Shown here in pieces: positions 41,132 through 52,700 of a DNA stretch of 64,000 nt. Source of the DNA: Anthopleura xanthogrammica (taxonomy: Eukaryota; Cnidaria; Anthozoa; Actiniaria; Actiniidae); the NCBI GenBank assembly GCA_964019055.1, contig OZ025210.1, forward strand, positions 3,229,047-3,293,046, in the 5' to 3' direction. Under the pieces are notes generated by a model, which worked only from the letters and a program-made list of their open reading frames with translations, did no database searches and was not told the DNA's origin. Position 1 is the stretch's first letter. Every line of letters starts with the position of its first letter. Made by a program: the position numbers and the translations under genes.

Positions 41132-41227
41132 TCACTACGACGCAAGCACAAGCACAAGCGCAAGGATCAAAAAATTTTGATACTTGTGCTTGCGTTTGTG
41201 CTTGCGCTTGTGCTTGCGTCATAGTGG
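41132..41227. mobile_element. Foldback element of CAAGCACAAGCGC repeats
   Basis: CACTACGACGCAAGCACAAG pairs with CTTGTGCTTGCGTCATAGTG around an AAAAAATTTT centre. Arms are about 45 bp and themselves built of AAGCAC/AAGCGC hexamers. Confidence 0.75.
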
Positions 41228-41302
41228 CATGTTTTGCAGGTACGATATTTCATGAGGTCCTTTAATTTCATAAGTACTATTCTTGTTCTTAAAGGCAGTA
41301 GA

Positions 41303-41497
41303 CCTTACTGGCGTCGTGGTGCAATGTTTCCCCATTAAAGACCACGTGTCTTTCGCTAGAGAATCATTTCTTTGTTTAACGGTTGTGCGTGAGAAGACAC
41401 ATGAAAATGGATTTTTCAACTCAAATAATTCTCTAGGGAATGACAGGTGGTCTGAGATGGGAAAACATTGCACCAAGGCGAATAAGGTATTTTAAGG
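41303..41497. mobile_element. MITE family A, full palindromic copy
   Basis: GACCTTACTGGCGTCGTGGT at the left pairs with the right end CACCAAGGCGAATAAGGT. Both arms include GCAATGTTTxCCCAT and the (A/T)GAGAATxATTxCTTTG core. Confidence 0.75.
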
Positions 41498-41524
41498 TAC
41501 AAGTCGACAATTATTGCAATAGAA

Positions 41525-42004
41525 TATACCTTATTATAGGAAATTAACGCTTCATGAAATTAACGCGAATTTCAAGAAATGGCGTTAATTTAAGTCGTGT
41601 TAATTTCTTTTAATGTTAATTTCCATATCATTAATAAAGTGGAACGTTGATTTTAACAACATGAATTTCTGGCAATTTTATCTGTAATCTACTTTTGAAA
41701 ACTGAAAACTTGATATATTTGAAACTGAACTTTACAGCTAGTCACTTAATAACAACAACAACATTGCAGTATTTGTGGGAAATTATCGTTTCGTTTTCTA
41801 TTCTACAAGCTCTTCATTTTCACTTTCAGAAGAGTTATCTTTGTGTCCATCGCGTTAATTTCATTTAAATGGAAATTTTGGCTTGTCTTTCGCGTTAATT
41901 TTCTTCATTTGAAAGTATTTTTGCCCTCAATTCGCGTTAATTTAAGTCGCGCTAATTTCCAATACTTTAATTTCGTGGAGCGTTAATTTCCTATAATAAG
42001 GTAT
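41525..42004. mobile_element. Non-autonomous element with about 40-bp terminal inverted repeats
   Basis: The left ATACCTTATTATAGGAAATT pairs with the right AATTTCCTATAATAAGGTAT. Internal sub-repeats of GCGTTAATTT and AAATTAACGC occur throughout. It is 480 bp with no coding capacity. It sits next to the family A copy on its left. Confidence 0.8.
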
Positions 42005-42355
42005 TATGGAAAAAACCCTATAAAATCAGTGACATCAATTGAATAACAGAACAAGTTTTATTAAGAACTGAAAATTATAAAAATGATATAATGAACTAGA
42101 ATCATATCTTCGTTATAAAAAATATATCTAGTCTTGTGGTTAGCCATACACAGTATGGTCGGACCAGCGATCGGAATAAAATCGAAACCGAATGGATTGC
42201 ACTCGTTATACTCGGAGCATGGTCGGAGCATGGTCGTGCTCATAAGGGTCACAGTTCGTTCAAAAGTGAGCTAGCCCTCAAATGTCTGGATATATAGGAA
42301 CATTAACTTAGGAAATTAAATTGCATGGATGGTCAGCGTCGGTAATGAATCGGAA

Positions 42356-42513
42356 TATAGACCCTTTTAATAAATCCTACAATGCTTTATTTTCCGCGTT
42401 TGACGTCAAATTTATTCTTTTGAAATTCGTTCCTTTGAATGAAATTGAAAAGAACAAATTTGACGTCAAACGCGGAAAATAAAGCATTGTAGGATTTATT
42501 AAAAGGGTCTATA
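42356..42513. mobile_element. Near-perfect foldback MITE just downstream of the GPCR
   Basis: The arms of about 64 bp begin TATAGACCCTTTTAATAAAT and end in its complement, enclosing TTTGACGTCAAA-type sequence on both sides. The 23-base AGCGTCGGTAATGAATCGG-containing sequence flanks it at 42334 and 42531. Confidence 0.85.
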
Positions 42514-42575
42514 CTCGAGACATTTGGACTAGCGTCGGTAATGAATCGGAATACACTCGTGACACTCTCGGAACT

Positions 42576-43730
42576 TCATAATGTAGTTTCTTTATAGCAA
42601 GAGTGTCGAGTTAGCGTGACGTCTTGTAATGGTATAGTCGTCTCATCGTGTTTCCTACAACACATGCGTAACCTTCTTTTGACCTTAATCACCAGTAATG
42701 AAAAGCCATCCCTCACATCTTGACTGACCATGTAATACACAAATGGTCTGACCGCAGAGTTACATACAGTCAACATGATAGAGATGTTAAATAGAACCAG
42801 ATAATTCTCTAGCGACAGTTTTTTGAAACTGAAAATATGAATGGATCGCAATACGAGCATAGGAATTGTGGATATGACGAATAGGATCACTAAAGGAGTG
42901 AGAAAACGTTTTGCATTGTTGCATTCATACTGCCTTACTTCGTCTTGTTCACTGTTTTCACTGTTATCTGATCGTAGTCGTTGACGCATGCTGCCTCCAT
43001 CTGTTTCACACACCCCTGAATGTCTATTCCCAAATGCTAGTCTGCAACATGACACTAAAATTATTACTACGGGTAAAATAACTAAACTGAAGAGAAGAAA
43101 AAATGAATGAAGTTTGGGAGGAATGATGTTTCTGTCACTTGCATTTGGCCAGCGAATAAAGCAGTACTTTCGCCCACAAGATGATTTATAATTACTGGCA
43201 AAAAATAACGGGAAAGAGATAGTAATAAAAGCTGTCATCCATAATATCAGTACAGTACGTAGACCACGAGAGGGTCCTTTGTTCCAGCTACGACTATCGC
43301 CTTTCATGATGTGACATCTTTCCAATGCAATTGCCACAATGGTCCATACAGTAACGGCACAGAACATATCCGTTACAGGATAAATGTACCTGCAAGCCAC
43401 ACCTCCTAGCACCCATTTACTAGTTCCCTCTTGTTCTTTGGCAACAGCGAAAGGAAACCCAATGAGGAGTACCCCAATGTCTGCAACAGCCATATTTCGG
43501 AGGTAAACCCCGATGGCAGTGTTTATATTCGAGTGTTTCAGGTCGAGTACACCAATGATGATGTTGAAGAAGACTCCAGCGAGAACCAAGAACGATTCTG
43601 CTGCTAATCGAGTAATCCTAATCTCGTTAGACTCGTAGATATACCGAGTAGAACACGATGTGTTAATGTCATTTCGTCGCTCGCTCGGGAAGAGCTTGTT
43701 TACAAAGGCATCTTCGTTCCAAGGCTGCAT
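42576..43730 (-). CDS. Class A (rhodopsin-family) G-protein-coupled receptor, intronless, 384 aa
   Basis: Seven hydrophobic segments lie at about residues 44-64, 76-98, 112-136, 158-178, 207-230, 275-297 and 309-334. The TM1 Asn is in GVFFNIIIG. TM2 has YLRNMAVADIG, with the usual LxxxD pattern. TM3 starts after Cys113 and ends in ALERC (137-139) where DRY is usual. TM7 has NSAVRPFVYY (324-333) in place of NPxxY. Cys113 can pair with Cys185 or Cys190 in loop 2. The third loop is long and charged (SDNSENSEQDEVRQ). The C-terminus ends ETTL, a class I PDZ ligand. The ligand cannot be assigned; the layout resembles the peptide-like and orphan receptors that are expanded in cnidarians. The start is the first ATG, 40 residues before TM1, with no signal peptide. 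Confidence 0.87.
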   Translation of the reverse strand: MQPWNEDAFVNKLFPSERRNDINTSCSTRYIYESNEIRITRLAAESFLVLAGVFFNIIIGVLDLKHSNINTAIGVYLRNMAVADIGVLLIGFPFAVAKEQEGTSKWVLGGVACRYIYPVTDMFCAVTVWTIVAIALERCHIMKGDSRSWNKGPSRGLRTVLILWMTAFITISFPLFFASNYKSSCGRKYCFIRWPNASDRNIIPPKLHSFFLLFSLVILPVVIILVSCCRLAFGNRHSGVCETDGGSMRQRLRSDNSENSEQDEVRQYECNNAKRFLTPLVILFVISTIPMLVLRSIHIFSFKKLSLENYLVLFNISIMLTVCNSAVRPFVYYMVSQDVRDGFSLLVIKVKRRLRMCCRKHDETTIPLQDVTLTRHSCYKETTL

Positions 43731-46700
43731 ACTTACGCCAAGAACCCTTGTTCGCCACTCACGAAATTTTTATCTTATTTAAGAGCTTTTGGAGTTTTTA
43801 TAAAGGTCGCAGGACCAAACTGAATGTTTGTAGAACCTTTTAAAATCTTGTAGTAAAGTTTTGGGGTCCCATAAGTAGTGCACTGCTTGATTCAAACCAG
43901 TTTCTTTGCGGTTCTTCGTTTACAGTGTGATGATCGTATGCTTGATTGATTGCAGCCAAGACTTTGATCTCAACTGAAGCGTCAACAAATTTGTGATCTT
44001 AAAGCATCCTTTGCCACGAGAGAACACCGAAAGACATATCATCTGACGGTTGCCAGATATGATACCCCGCAAGTGCTAATCTATAAAGCCATGCAGCTCT
44101 GCATCTAAGAATCTGGCAACAAACTTGTTTCCAAGACGCCTAACTCCCACACAAACTCCCTCTTCGTTTATGTACGATTCTTGACTATGGATCAATGGTG
44201 GTAATTTTCTTCACCCAACAGACCAGTGGCAAGGCAGTTAGCATCCAATGTGTTTGAGTTACGGGCGATAAACAACACCCTATTCTCGCATATAGCTTTC
44301 AACACTTCAGTTATAACATCATAATAATTATAAGATAGCAGCTGGTTATAGAATTTCGACAATTACAATCACGCGAGGAACAGAACTACAGAAATTCCGG
44401 CTAGTCTATCTCTCGTGATGTTACAAACGCAGCTACATATGACAGTTCTGGAGGTAAATGACGTGACGTAGAAGATAGTTATATTGGCGGGTGAGATTGT
44501 ACGCCCAAGGGCAATCATCAGTGTTAAAAGGTCTCAGTGATTTGAAGGCACAGTCCCAAGTAATTGCTCATAAATGGTGACAGACAGACTGAGTGGCTGA
44601 GATGCTTGCGTAAATGCTGTCAAAATGAAGTCCCTAGTTCAAGAAGATCACTGCCAGGGAGATGATTTAAAAAGAGGGTTCCCATGCTCTGCGTGCTCTA
44701 AAGCTTTTCTGTAACTCAAAATAACCATAGCTTGACTAAATTATCATATTTTGTAGTAATTACATACTTGAGGCGTAAAACTAGTCAACAAAGAGATGTC
44801 GATAACAGATGATAGCTACACCTTATCCAATAGCAGGACACCGTGGTATAATCTCTACTGCAGATCAAGGTCGTCTCGAAGTTATCCCAGACAAGAGCGA
44901 CCAGCTTTTCCTGTGGTTGACACAACAGTTGTGCAGGATTAATGAGAAATTTCGTGCATAATTGAGGTCATTTTAAGGTCACCGTGAAAATACATTCGAT
45001 TTGGCTTTGATTTATATTACTCTGTAATGTAAATAAAAACATCTAATATAATCAAAGTGCTAGATCCTTCACATTTCTTGCGATAACCTATCGGGTGCTG
45101 TTTACTCAATATCGCTCTTTGTCTGTAAGCCCAGATTGTATCTCAAGGACTGGCTTAACCTCTATATCTATACGGCCTGCTGCGCTAGCACAGACGAGCT
45201 GGAGGAAAATGATGTGGATACCTAAAAACTCCGATGTGGTTAACAAAACAATAGGTATTATTACAAGACAAGTGAAGCTTAGTTGTAAACGAAGGACCGC
45301 AAATATCCTAAGTATGCATTACATTGGAACAACAAAAAAAAACTTTAGAAGAACTGAAACCTTAGACCAAGAGAACCAGAAAAAAATTGACCGACAGAAA
45401 AAGAGAAAAAGAAGAAAGAGAATGACACAGAAAGACAGAAAAAGATATATTTTTGGAAGACATTTTTTGATACCGATTGAAAAATGCGAGTAGCCAAACC
45501 GAAAACCCGCTAATTTCCTTCCTTCTTCCGACCGGCCGCTTCCTGGAAGGGCGTTTACAATGACGTATTCAGTTCGCTAATGAAAAAGCTTTTTTTACAG
45601 TACGTTGTGCCGTTTTATTTTTAAACTTAGACAATGCCGGCAAATTCAGGTCATGAACAAGATAAGGAAGGGTTAATATGCCCTTTTAGACTCACATTCT
45701 CTACAGTACATGGTTTTCCCAACCCTTTCCTGCTATACGGATTTACTCTTATCCCTTCACGGAAAGGGTCAAGGCAGTTAATAAGGATACCGAATCCTAC
45801 AACACTGAAGTTTTACTAAGACACTCACTGACTGAAGCAAATCGATGAAGCTTCGGTAATCGATAGTTTTTCGAGATCTTTCCGAACTAAAGTCTGAACT
45901 TCGTTTCGTCATTTGTATTCGAAGACAATAAAATTTACTTGATATAATTTGGCATATTTAGACGCAAATTTTATGTTATTCGAGATTACTTAATTTATGT
46001 ACACAAGACTAGGATAAATGTTCATCACGATAGCTCTTCATAACACTTTCTTTAAACATCACTTATTAATCGCTGTTCTCTGTACATAGTAACTATGGGG
46101 TGACAAATGTCAGTGTTCAACCTTATAAAATATCAGAGTTGATAAATATATTTTTTTCCAAAACTTATGGAACTGAGGACTGTAAGTTGTAGTTTTAAAA
46201 GATGATTTTAGTTTCAGGTAACGTTGGGTACGGAACCATCCTCCACCCCTTCGCCTTTTTCTTAATTTTCCTCGAACCTTTAAACCTAAAATATATCATG
46301 TCTGAAGTATTCGAGGAATTTTTGTATGAGCAGGGAAATATGACATGACTTTTAAATGGCTTCCGCTTTAAACCAATCAAAATCATGCATATGCGCAATC
46401 GCATGAGGGTACAGCAGAAAAAGGGATTGCAAAAAGTTTTCGCGCGCTTTCCAAAAATCTGTCTTCACTCTTAAATGGCTTCCGCTGGGAACCAATCAAA
46501 AGCATGGATTTGTGCAGCACTGAATGAGCAACGCGTTTCTTTGTCACGCAGCAGGAAAAAGGTATTCCAAAATTTTTCGCGCGCTTTCCAAAATCTTCCC
46601 TCAACTGAGTTAGGATAAAAATGAAAAGCGCTTACAAACAGCATGAATTAGACTACAGTTATACTGAATGCCGAGAAGGGCGGTACTATTAATTTTCCCA

Positions 46701-46773
46701 CACATACCAAATGAAAAGTATATATATATATATGTACAATAGGGATTTACGTGTTCGGTGAGTGTATGCCATG
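43731..46773. other. Intergenic between the GPCR and IFT57
   Basis: No recognisable gene. ORFs at 45095-45493 (lysine-rich C-terminal half) and 45634-45819 have no supporting pattern. A two-copy tandem repeat lies at 46349-46592 and a (TA)n run near 46712-46731. Confidence 0.45.
46349..46592. repeat. Two-copy tandem repeat, about 120 bp
   Basis: TTAAATGGCTTCCGCT recurs at 46351 and 46471, each followed by ACCAATCAAAA and about 100 bp later by TTTTCGCGCGCTTTCC. Confidence 0.75.
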
Positions 46774-49700
46774 TCAGTATGCTTTGAAAGCAAGGTTGTG
46801 ATCACTAAGCGGTGCTTGCATATCTTCTCTCAACGCGCTGCGATCCCGAAGCTTTGAACTCAGCAAAGAATGCTCGACCTGAAAAGAACGAAAAATACTC
46901 AGTAATGTGTCATCTTATGGGACCAGATTTAGAGGGTGGGGGGGGGGGGGGAGGGTTCTGCGTTCTTCTGATCTGTTGGTATACCCATAAAACTGAGACC
47001 TAGAGCGGAGAACAGTGCACAAGTAGAATACTTACTACGCCTATGCGGACTTCCATTTGTTGGACTTCCTGCCTCAGTCTCGTTAACGACTGCTTGATTC
47101 GCACTAAGGGTCCTAAAAAATCAAGTTTAACCAAAGAGTTAAGAAACTTTTGTTTCTATGGTAACTTAAGGAGGCTAATGACGTCAAAATACCTGCATCG
47201 GTCATGTTCGTTCCTCGCTCGTCCATCTGTGCTTTAACGGTCTCTAACTCTTCTGTTATCTGTAAATGGTTTAATGATGGTTTAAGCATTATACAACACA
47301 TACTATCTACTGTAACTGTCGTTTTCCTCAAACTATGTGTCATTCCCTAGAGTATCATTTCTTCGTTAAGAAGTTGTGCATGAGAAGACACATAAATATG
47401 GATACAACTCAAACAAAGAATCTTATTCTCAAGAGAATGACACTTGGTCTGAAATGGGACAACAAACCGCCCAAGCTAGCGAGGTCAATACTCACCTGTG
47501 CTAATGTCTTTGTAAGTTCTGTGACTCCACCACTACCTTGTTTGTATCTCTCTTTAATCTGAAACATTACAAGTTGTTAGGATTATGGCATACACTCCTG
47601 TAAGGGGGGGGGGGGGGGGTAGGTTGCAATTGGGATGGAAGTTCTGTTCCTTTCCCCCATCACATCCTATTCTATTTTGATTTATTGTGCAAATGTGTTC
47701 ATTATTTATGTATTGTAATGCATTGTATTGACGACTCTTAAAACTCCAGTGTATGCGGGCTTAGCCTCGAATCCAAGACTTGCATCTTTTGTTATTCTAA
47801 TTTCTGCTTTTGTTTTCCGATCTTAGAAGTGAGGCTAAGCCTGCATACACCGGAGTTTTAAGAGTCGTCAATAATCTTGGTGACGAAATCATTAAACTAA
47901 ACTAAACACGTGTGATGTCATAGCTGCTATGCTATCATGTTCTGCCCTTTTGCTACTAGCATATGTATAGCAACTTGTCAACCCTGCCCCCCCTCCCCCC
48001 CCCCCCCCCCCCACACACACACTGCAGAGGGATGACAGGGCTTCAAGTGTCCCAATATTTTTTAAGTTAATTTTTATTTCCCTCCCACCGGTAACAAAGT
48101 TTATGAGCTTGATAATAATTTTTTCCTTTTCTTTTCTGAATAAAATTATAGGACATTTAAGAACTATGTAGGGGAACATAGGGGAACTTAGGAAATATAA
48201 GGACACTTGAAGCCCTGTGGGTGAAAGGCTGCTATGAAACTATTACAACCAATATGGCAGCCATACATTTTTGCTTTTTATTCTCATAGAAATAATTGAT
48301 GCACTTCAAAAATGATCAAGCAAAAGTATCACTCAGATCTAGATCTATTTCCAAGTGTACACACCTCTGCCAGTTTATCCTGTAGACCTCTGAACTCATG
48401 GAGAAGATGTTCCAACTAATGACCAAGAAAAATTACAAGATAAGAGTGATGGTATTTAACCCATAGAATAATAATATTACATTTTGGTTGGATTAGATTG
48501 TGTTTCATGGATTCAATGTAATGAATGAGATCAATTAAAATAGCATTATCGTATCCCCTACTCGCAGAAGTATTCTTTATCTGACCTTCATTTTGGCTTT
48601 AAAAATATTTCAAACAAGAACAAGAAACATTCTTTTAAGTGTTTTCAATTTTTTTTGGTATTATTGTGTTAAAAAAACTTGATGAAAATCAAAGCAAAAC
48701 TTGACCAACTTTTATACAAATTAATCTCATGACATATCACAATTGTGATTCACTTTTTCTGTATCCTTATGAAATATTTATGAGTTGAGAAGTCAGGCTA
48801 GCTGATGCTCAGCCTTAAGAAGAGGGGAAAATACCTCTGCTTATAGAGTAGATTCCCATGTGTGTATATCAGAAAGAGCAGCATCACAAGAATTTTACAA
48901 TGTTTTTACCTGGTTGTTGACATATTTTTCTCGACTAGAAATCTTCTCTAGGGTTCTGCTGATTTCATGGTGCAGCTTATCAAGATGTCCCTAAAACAAC
49001 AACTAAGGTATTAATGCCTTGTCTTTACTAATGCCGAGAGCTCAGGTGGATCACAGGGCTCCTGTTTGACTGATACCATGCATTGCTCTGTTGTGAAGAG
49101 GAAAGCCAAGTAATTATACATGTTTTATGAATAGAGGGGAGGGAATACTGAATCTACTAACTATAAAGGGTGACTACTCAAAATAATGGCCAGTCAACAG
49201 TCAATGTCTGGCCAAATTTGGTACTTGACCATTCAAATACAGTTTTGAGCGGACATGATGACCAGTCATATTTGAAAAAAATAAGATAAAATATCATACG
49301 CCGGTCAAGATGTCCGGCGTATGACTGGCAGTTCACGGCTTTGAGCCCTGTCACTGTGGGAATGTCAGGTCGGGCAATAAACTTAGAAAAGCATGGTAAA
49401 GGATGGTATGAGTGATCTGGACAAGCAACACATACTGTATGCATTATATAGTAAATTGAGTTTTAAGGGCCACTAGTTCATTGATAATCAGTGAAAACTG
49501 TCATGGACCGCCCTGGCTCATGAAAGAAAGTAGAAAAAGTTTATCAACTCTGACCCTCACTTCGAGGGATTTTATGCATTCTGTATGGCTTTTCTTTCTA
49601 AAAAAATTATAACTAAATGATTGCAGGATAGAAGTACCTAATATATGTTAGGCCAAAATGCACTGAAATGCACACTCAGAAATGAATTTTCCATAAGAGT

Positions 49701-52700
49701 TTTTTTAAATGAAAGACGTACAGTAAATTTGTTTCTGCAAAGCTAAATTTCCCCAAAAAAATCAGAGTACTCCAGTCTTAAAGTTAAAAATATAAATCAA
49801 CTATGACCTAATGAGAAAAGATTAACTGTACCATACCCTTGTTTCTGATAGTGATGACTTAATTCCTTCACTGTGTTGTTGCATCTGTTCATAATGTGTT
49901 CTCCAGTCCTAGAAAGATTTGAATTTATTATATTTTTGGCTAATTTATTATGCTTGACTTTTAATACAATTATGTATAAAATCCAATGTACTGTACCTTG
50001 TTATCAGTTCTGATGTGGACTTTCAGCAGAGGCAGTACCCTTTCTACTTCTAGCTTCCATTCAGCAGCATCAACATTAGATTCCATCACAGATTCTGGCT
50101 TTGATAGTTCACTATTCTGTAATTACAGAAAGTAATGAAGTGTAGTTGGATGGATATGGATTTTTGGTGCAAAGTTATGAATTTTAATATCAAACAGGAG
50201 GGGGCATGGGGTGCTAAAAAATGTAAGTCCACAGAAAAATGCCAACAACCGAGAAACCACAAACGAAATAGAAACAGATCAAATGTTAAAAAATCTGTAC
50301 TTCTGGATGAAACCGCAAAAATGTTTTTGAAATTGTCCAAATCATAAGATCCCCATGCCCGCTTCAATCAACATCAGAAAATACATACCTAACCAAAAAT
50401 AAAAAATAAACCCCTTCCTATATGCACCCCTACCATCTCAAGCTCTCAAAAGCAAGTTAGATTGCTTTACTAAACACAGAGTGAATGGGAAACATCTATC
50501 ATAATACCTTAGAAAAATGTCCTTCTTACCATTAAAGAGCTTTGTTCTTTTAATCTTGTCAGATCCAAGTAACTGTCATCTTCTTCAATATCAGCATCAT
50601 GGTCATCCTAACCAAAGAAAGTTATATCAGTCTTCATTACAAACCTCAGTCTAACATGTGAGCTGAGTTTATTTAGGATTCTCACTTGATTGAAGGGTTT
50701 TTCTCCAGGTTCTCTGGTTCTCCTCCCTCACAAAACCTAAACAGCTAAATTCCAATTCGATCTGTAAGTTAGATTTGCCCTGACTTTGATCAGCCCAGAT
50801 GTTTTTTCAGGGTTCAATCTGTGAGTTAGCTGTGCCCTGTCTTTCATCAGCCCAGAGGTTGTTTCAGGGTTCGATCTGTGAGTTAGCCATGCCCTGACTT
50901 GGATCAGCCCAGAGGTTGTTTCATGGCCCGATAATATTTGCTGTATGTTGGGAAGCCCAGTTAAATGTTTTTTATCATTCCAGAGAATCTAAACATTGTC
51001 ATAGCAACCCATTTGCCCCTCGCTCCCTTCTTACAATGAATTCTTCTTCAACTTTATTCAATGTCAACTCTGATTCATCTTCTTCCATCGTTTCCTCTTC
51101 AAAGTCTTCTTCAGGATGCACCGGCCTGAATAGAGACAATAACAATACACATTAGTATTTCTGATAAAAAAGATTTGTTTCAAATTATAAGACATATAAA
51201 ATGATTAGTTTGCATCAAACCTTTTCCACCCAAATTTTCTCAATTTCAGGGCTTCATCAGACAGTTTGTCCACACAATAACAGATCTGAAAGAAAGCAAA
51301 AAAGTAAATAAAATATGGAAAATTAAGGGTGGTGTAGCAGCACCACCTCACCTCTGGGCTACTGGGTTTGATTCCTGGACTCATCATTATGTGAGCAGAG
51401 TTTGTTGAATCTCTTACTTGATACAGGTTTTTTGGGGGGTTCTCTGGTTTTTTTTCTCCAATTCCATTTCAATCTATAAGAAAAAAAATGGAGGTTTCTG
51501 GAACTTACCTGTTCTCCAGATCCAGTCTTGAGTTTAGAGGGAGGAAAATCTGTTGATATTCCCTGAAACCAAAAGACATTGTGAGGAAATTTAAAGGAAT
51601 TCACATGGTCTGAATTAGGAGAGAACCATTCCTGAGTGAAAATTAGGACTATACCAGGGCTAAGATAGCATCTCTTTGAATGCTAATAAAATACTTTATT
51701 ACACATTTAGGGTCGATATCCATGAAATAAAGCCGTGAATAAAAACCATATCAGTGAAGTGATACGATATCACTTCACGGCAAACTGTCCAATAAAATCT
51801 CGCAATATATAATAATATATAATCGACCCTTAATGTGTAATAAACAAATTATTACATGTTAAGAGCTGATATCATTTTTATTCACTCGTTTTCCGTATCA
51901 TATCCGTATTATATTGCTCGCGGACTCGCTTGTTCGCGATATGACAGGGAAACTCTGAATAAAAACGATATCAGGCTCTTAACATGTGATAATCTCTATG
52001 TATTTCATATATATAGCAAATAATAAAATGATGTAACTTTATATTTAGCAGCAAACTTACAAGTTTCTTCATTTCATCCAAGATGTTTGAAACTGTGGCA
52101 TTGGGATCATCATACTATGTGCATAAAGAAAAACAAATAGTTACAGTATAAGTCTTTGATGTAATATTCATATAACTATAATACAACAAAGTTGAAGGGA
52201 AATAAAAGTTCATAACAAACAACTACTGTAAGAATGTGACTGTTATAGAGTTTTGATATTTTTTATTGGCATGATACTAATAATTCAATATTGTGGTCAT
52301 CATTATCATCCAGCTTGTTATCTAAGTAAGTTTGTAATGATTATCAAAAGTTAAACTTATCCATATATCATTATCATCATCATCATATTACTCCCCCACT
52401 ACTACAGTGTACTAAGTACTTTTGGTATCAGATTTTGCAGAGTGGTTCAACATCATCATGACCACTACCATTATCATCAACATTAGGGACCTATCATTAT
52501 TTATGTGGGGGGAGGGGGAGGGGGGAGAAAACAAGGGGGGTCAGGCTTATATTTTTCAAAGAAAGGGGGTGGGTCAAAATATAATTTCAGTTGTAAAAAT
52601 GCAAGAATATATTCAAGCAAATGTAAATGTACAAGAATATATTCAAGCAAAAAAAGGCATTCGGACCCAAGCTATGGAATGAGGGAGGGTTGTTGGGGAG

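Larger units (their letters stand above)
39540..42355. other. Intergenic between PTB 4 and the GPCR
   Basis: No supported gene apart from a 27-codon ORF at 40745-40828 described in the findings. The right part (41125-42513) is a run of four foldback elements annotated separately. Confidence 0.5.

Noticed and set aside
45095..45493. 132-codon lysine-rich ORF
   Set aside because: No recognisable domain, no splice context, and the basic part is a low-complexity AAAGA/GAAA tract.
49178..49444. 88-codon ORF in an IFT57 intron
   Set aside because: The sequence looks like an old repeat with CCAGTCA/GGCCAGT motifs; no protein similarity recognised.
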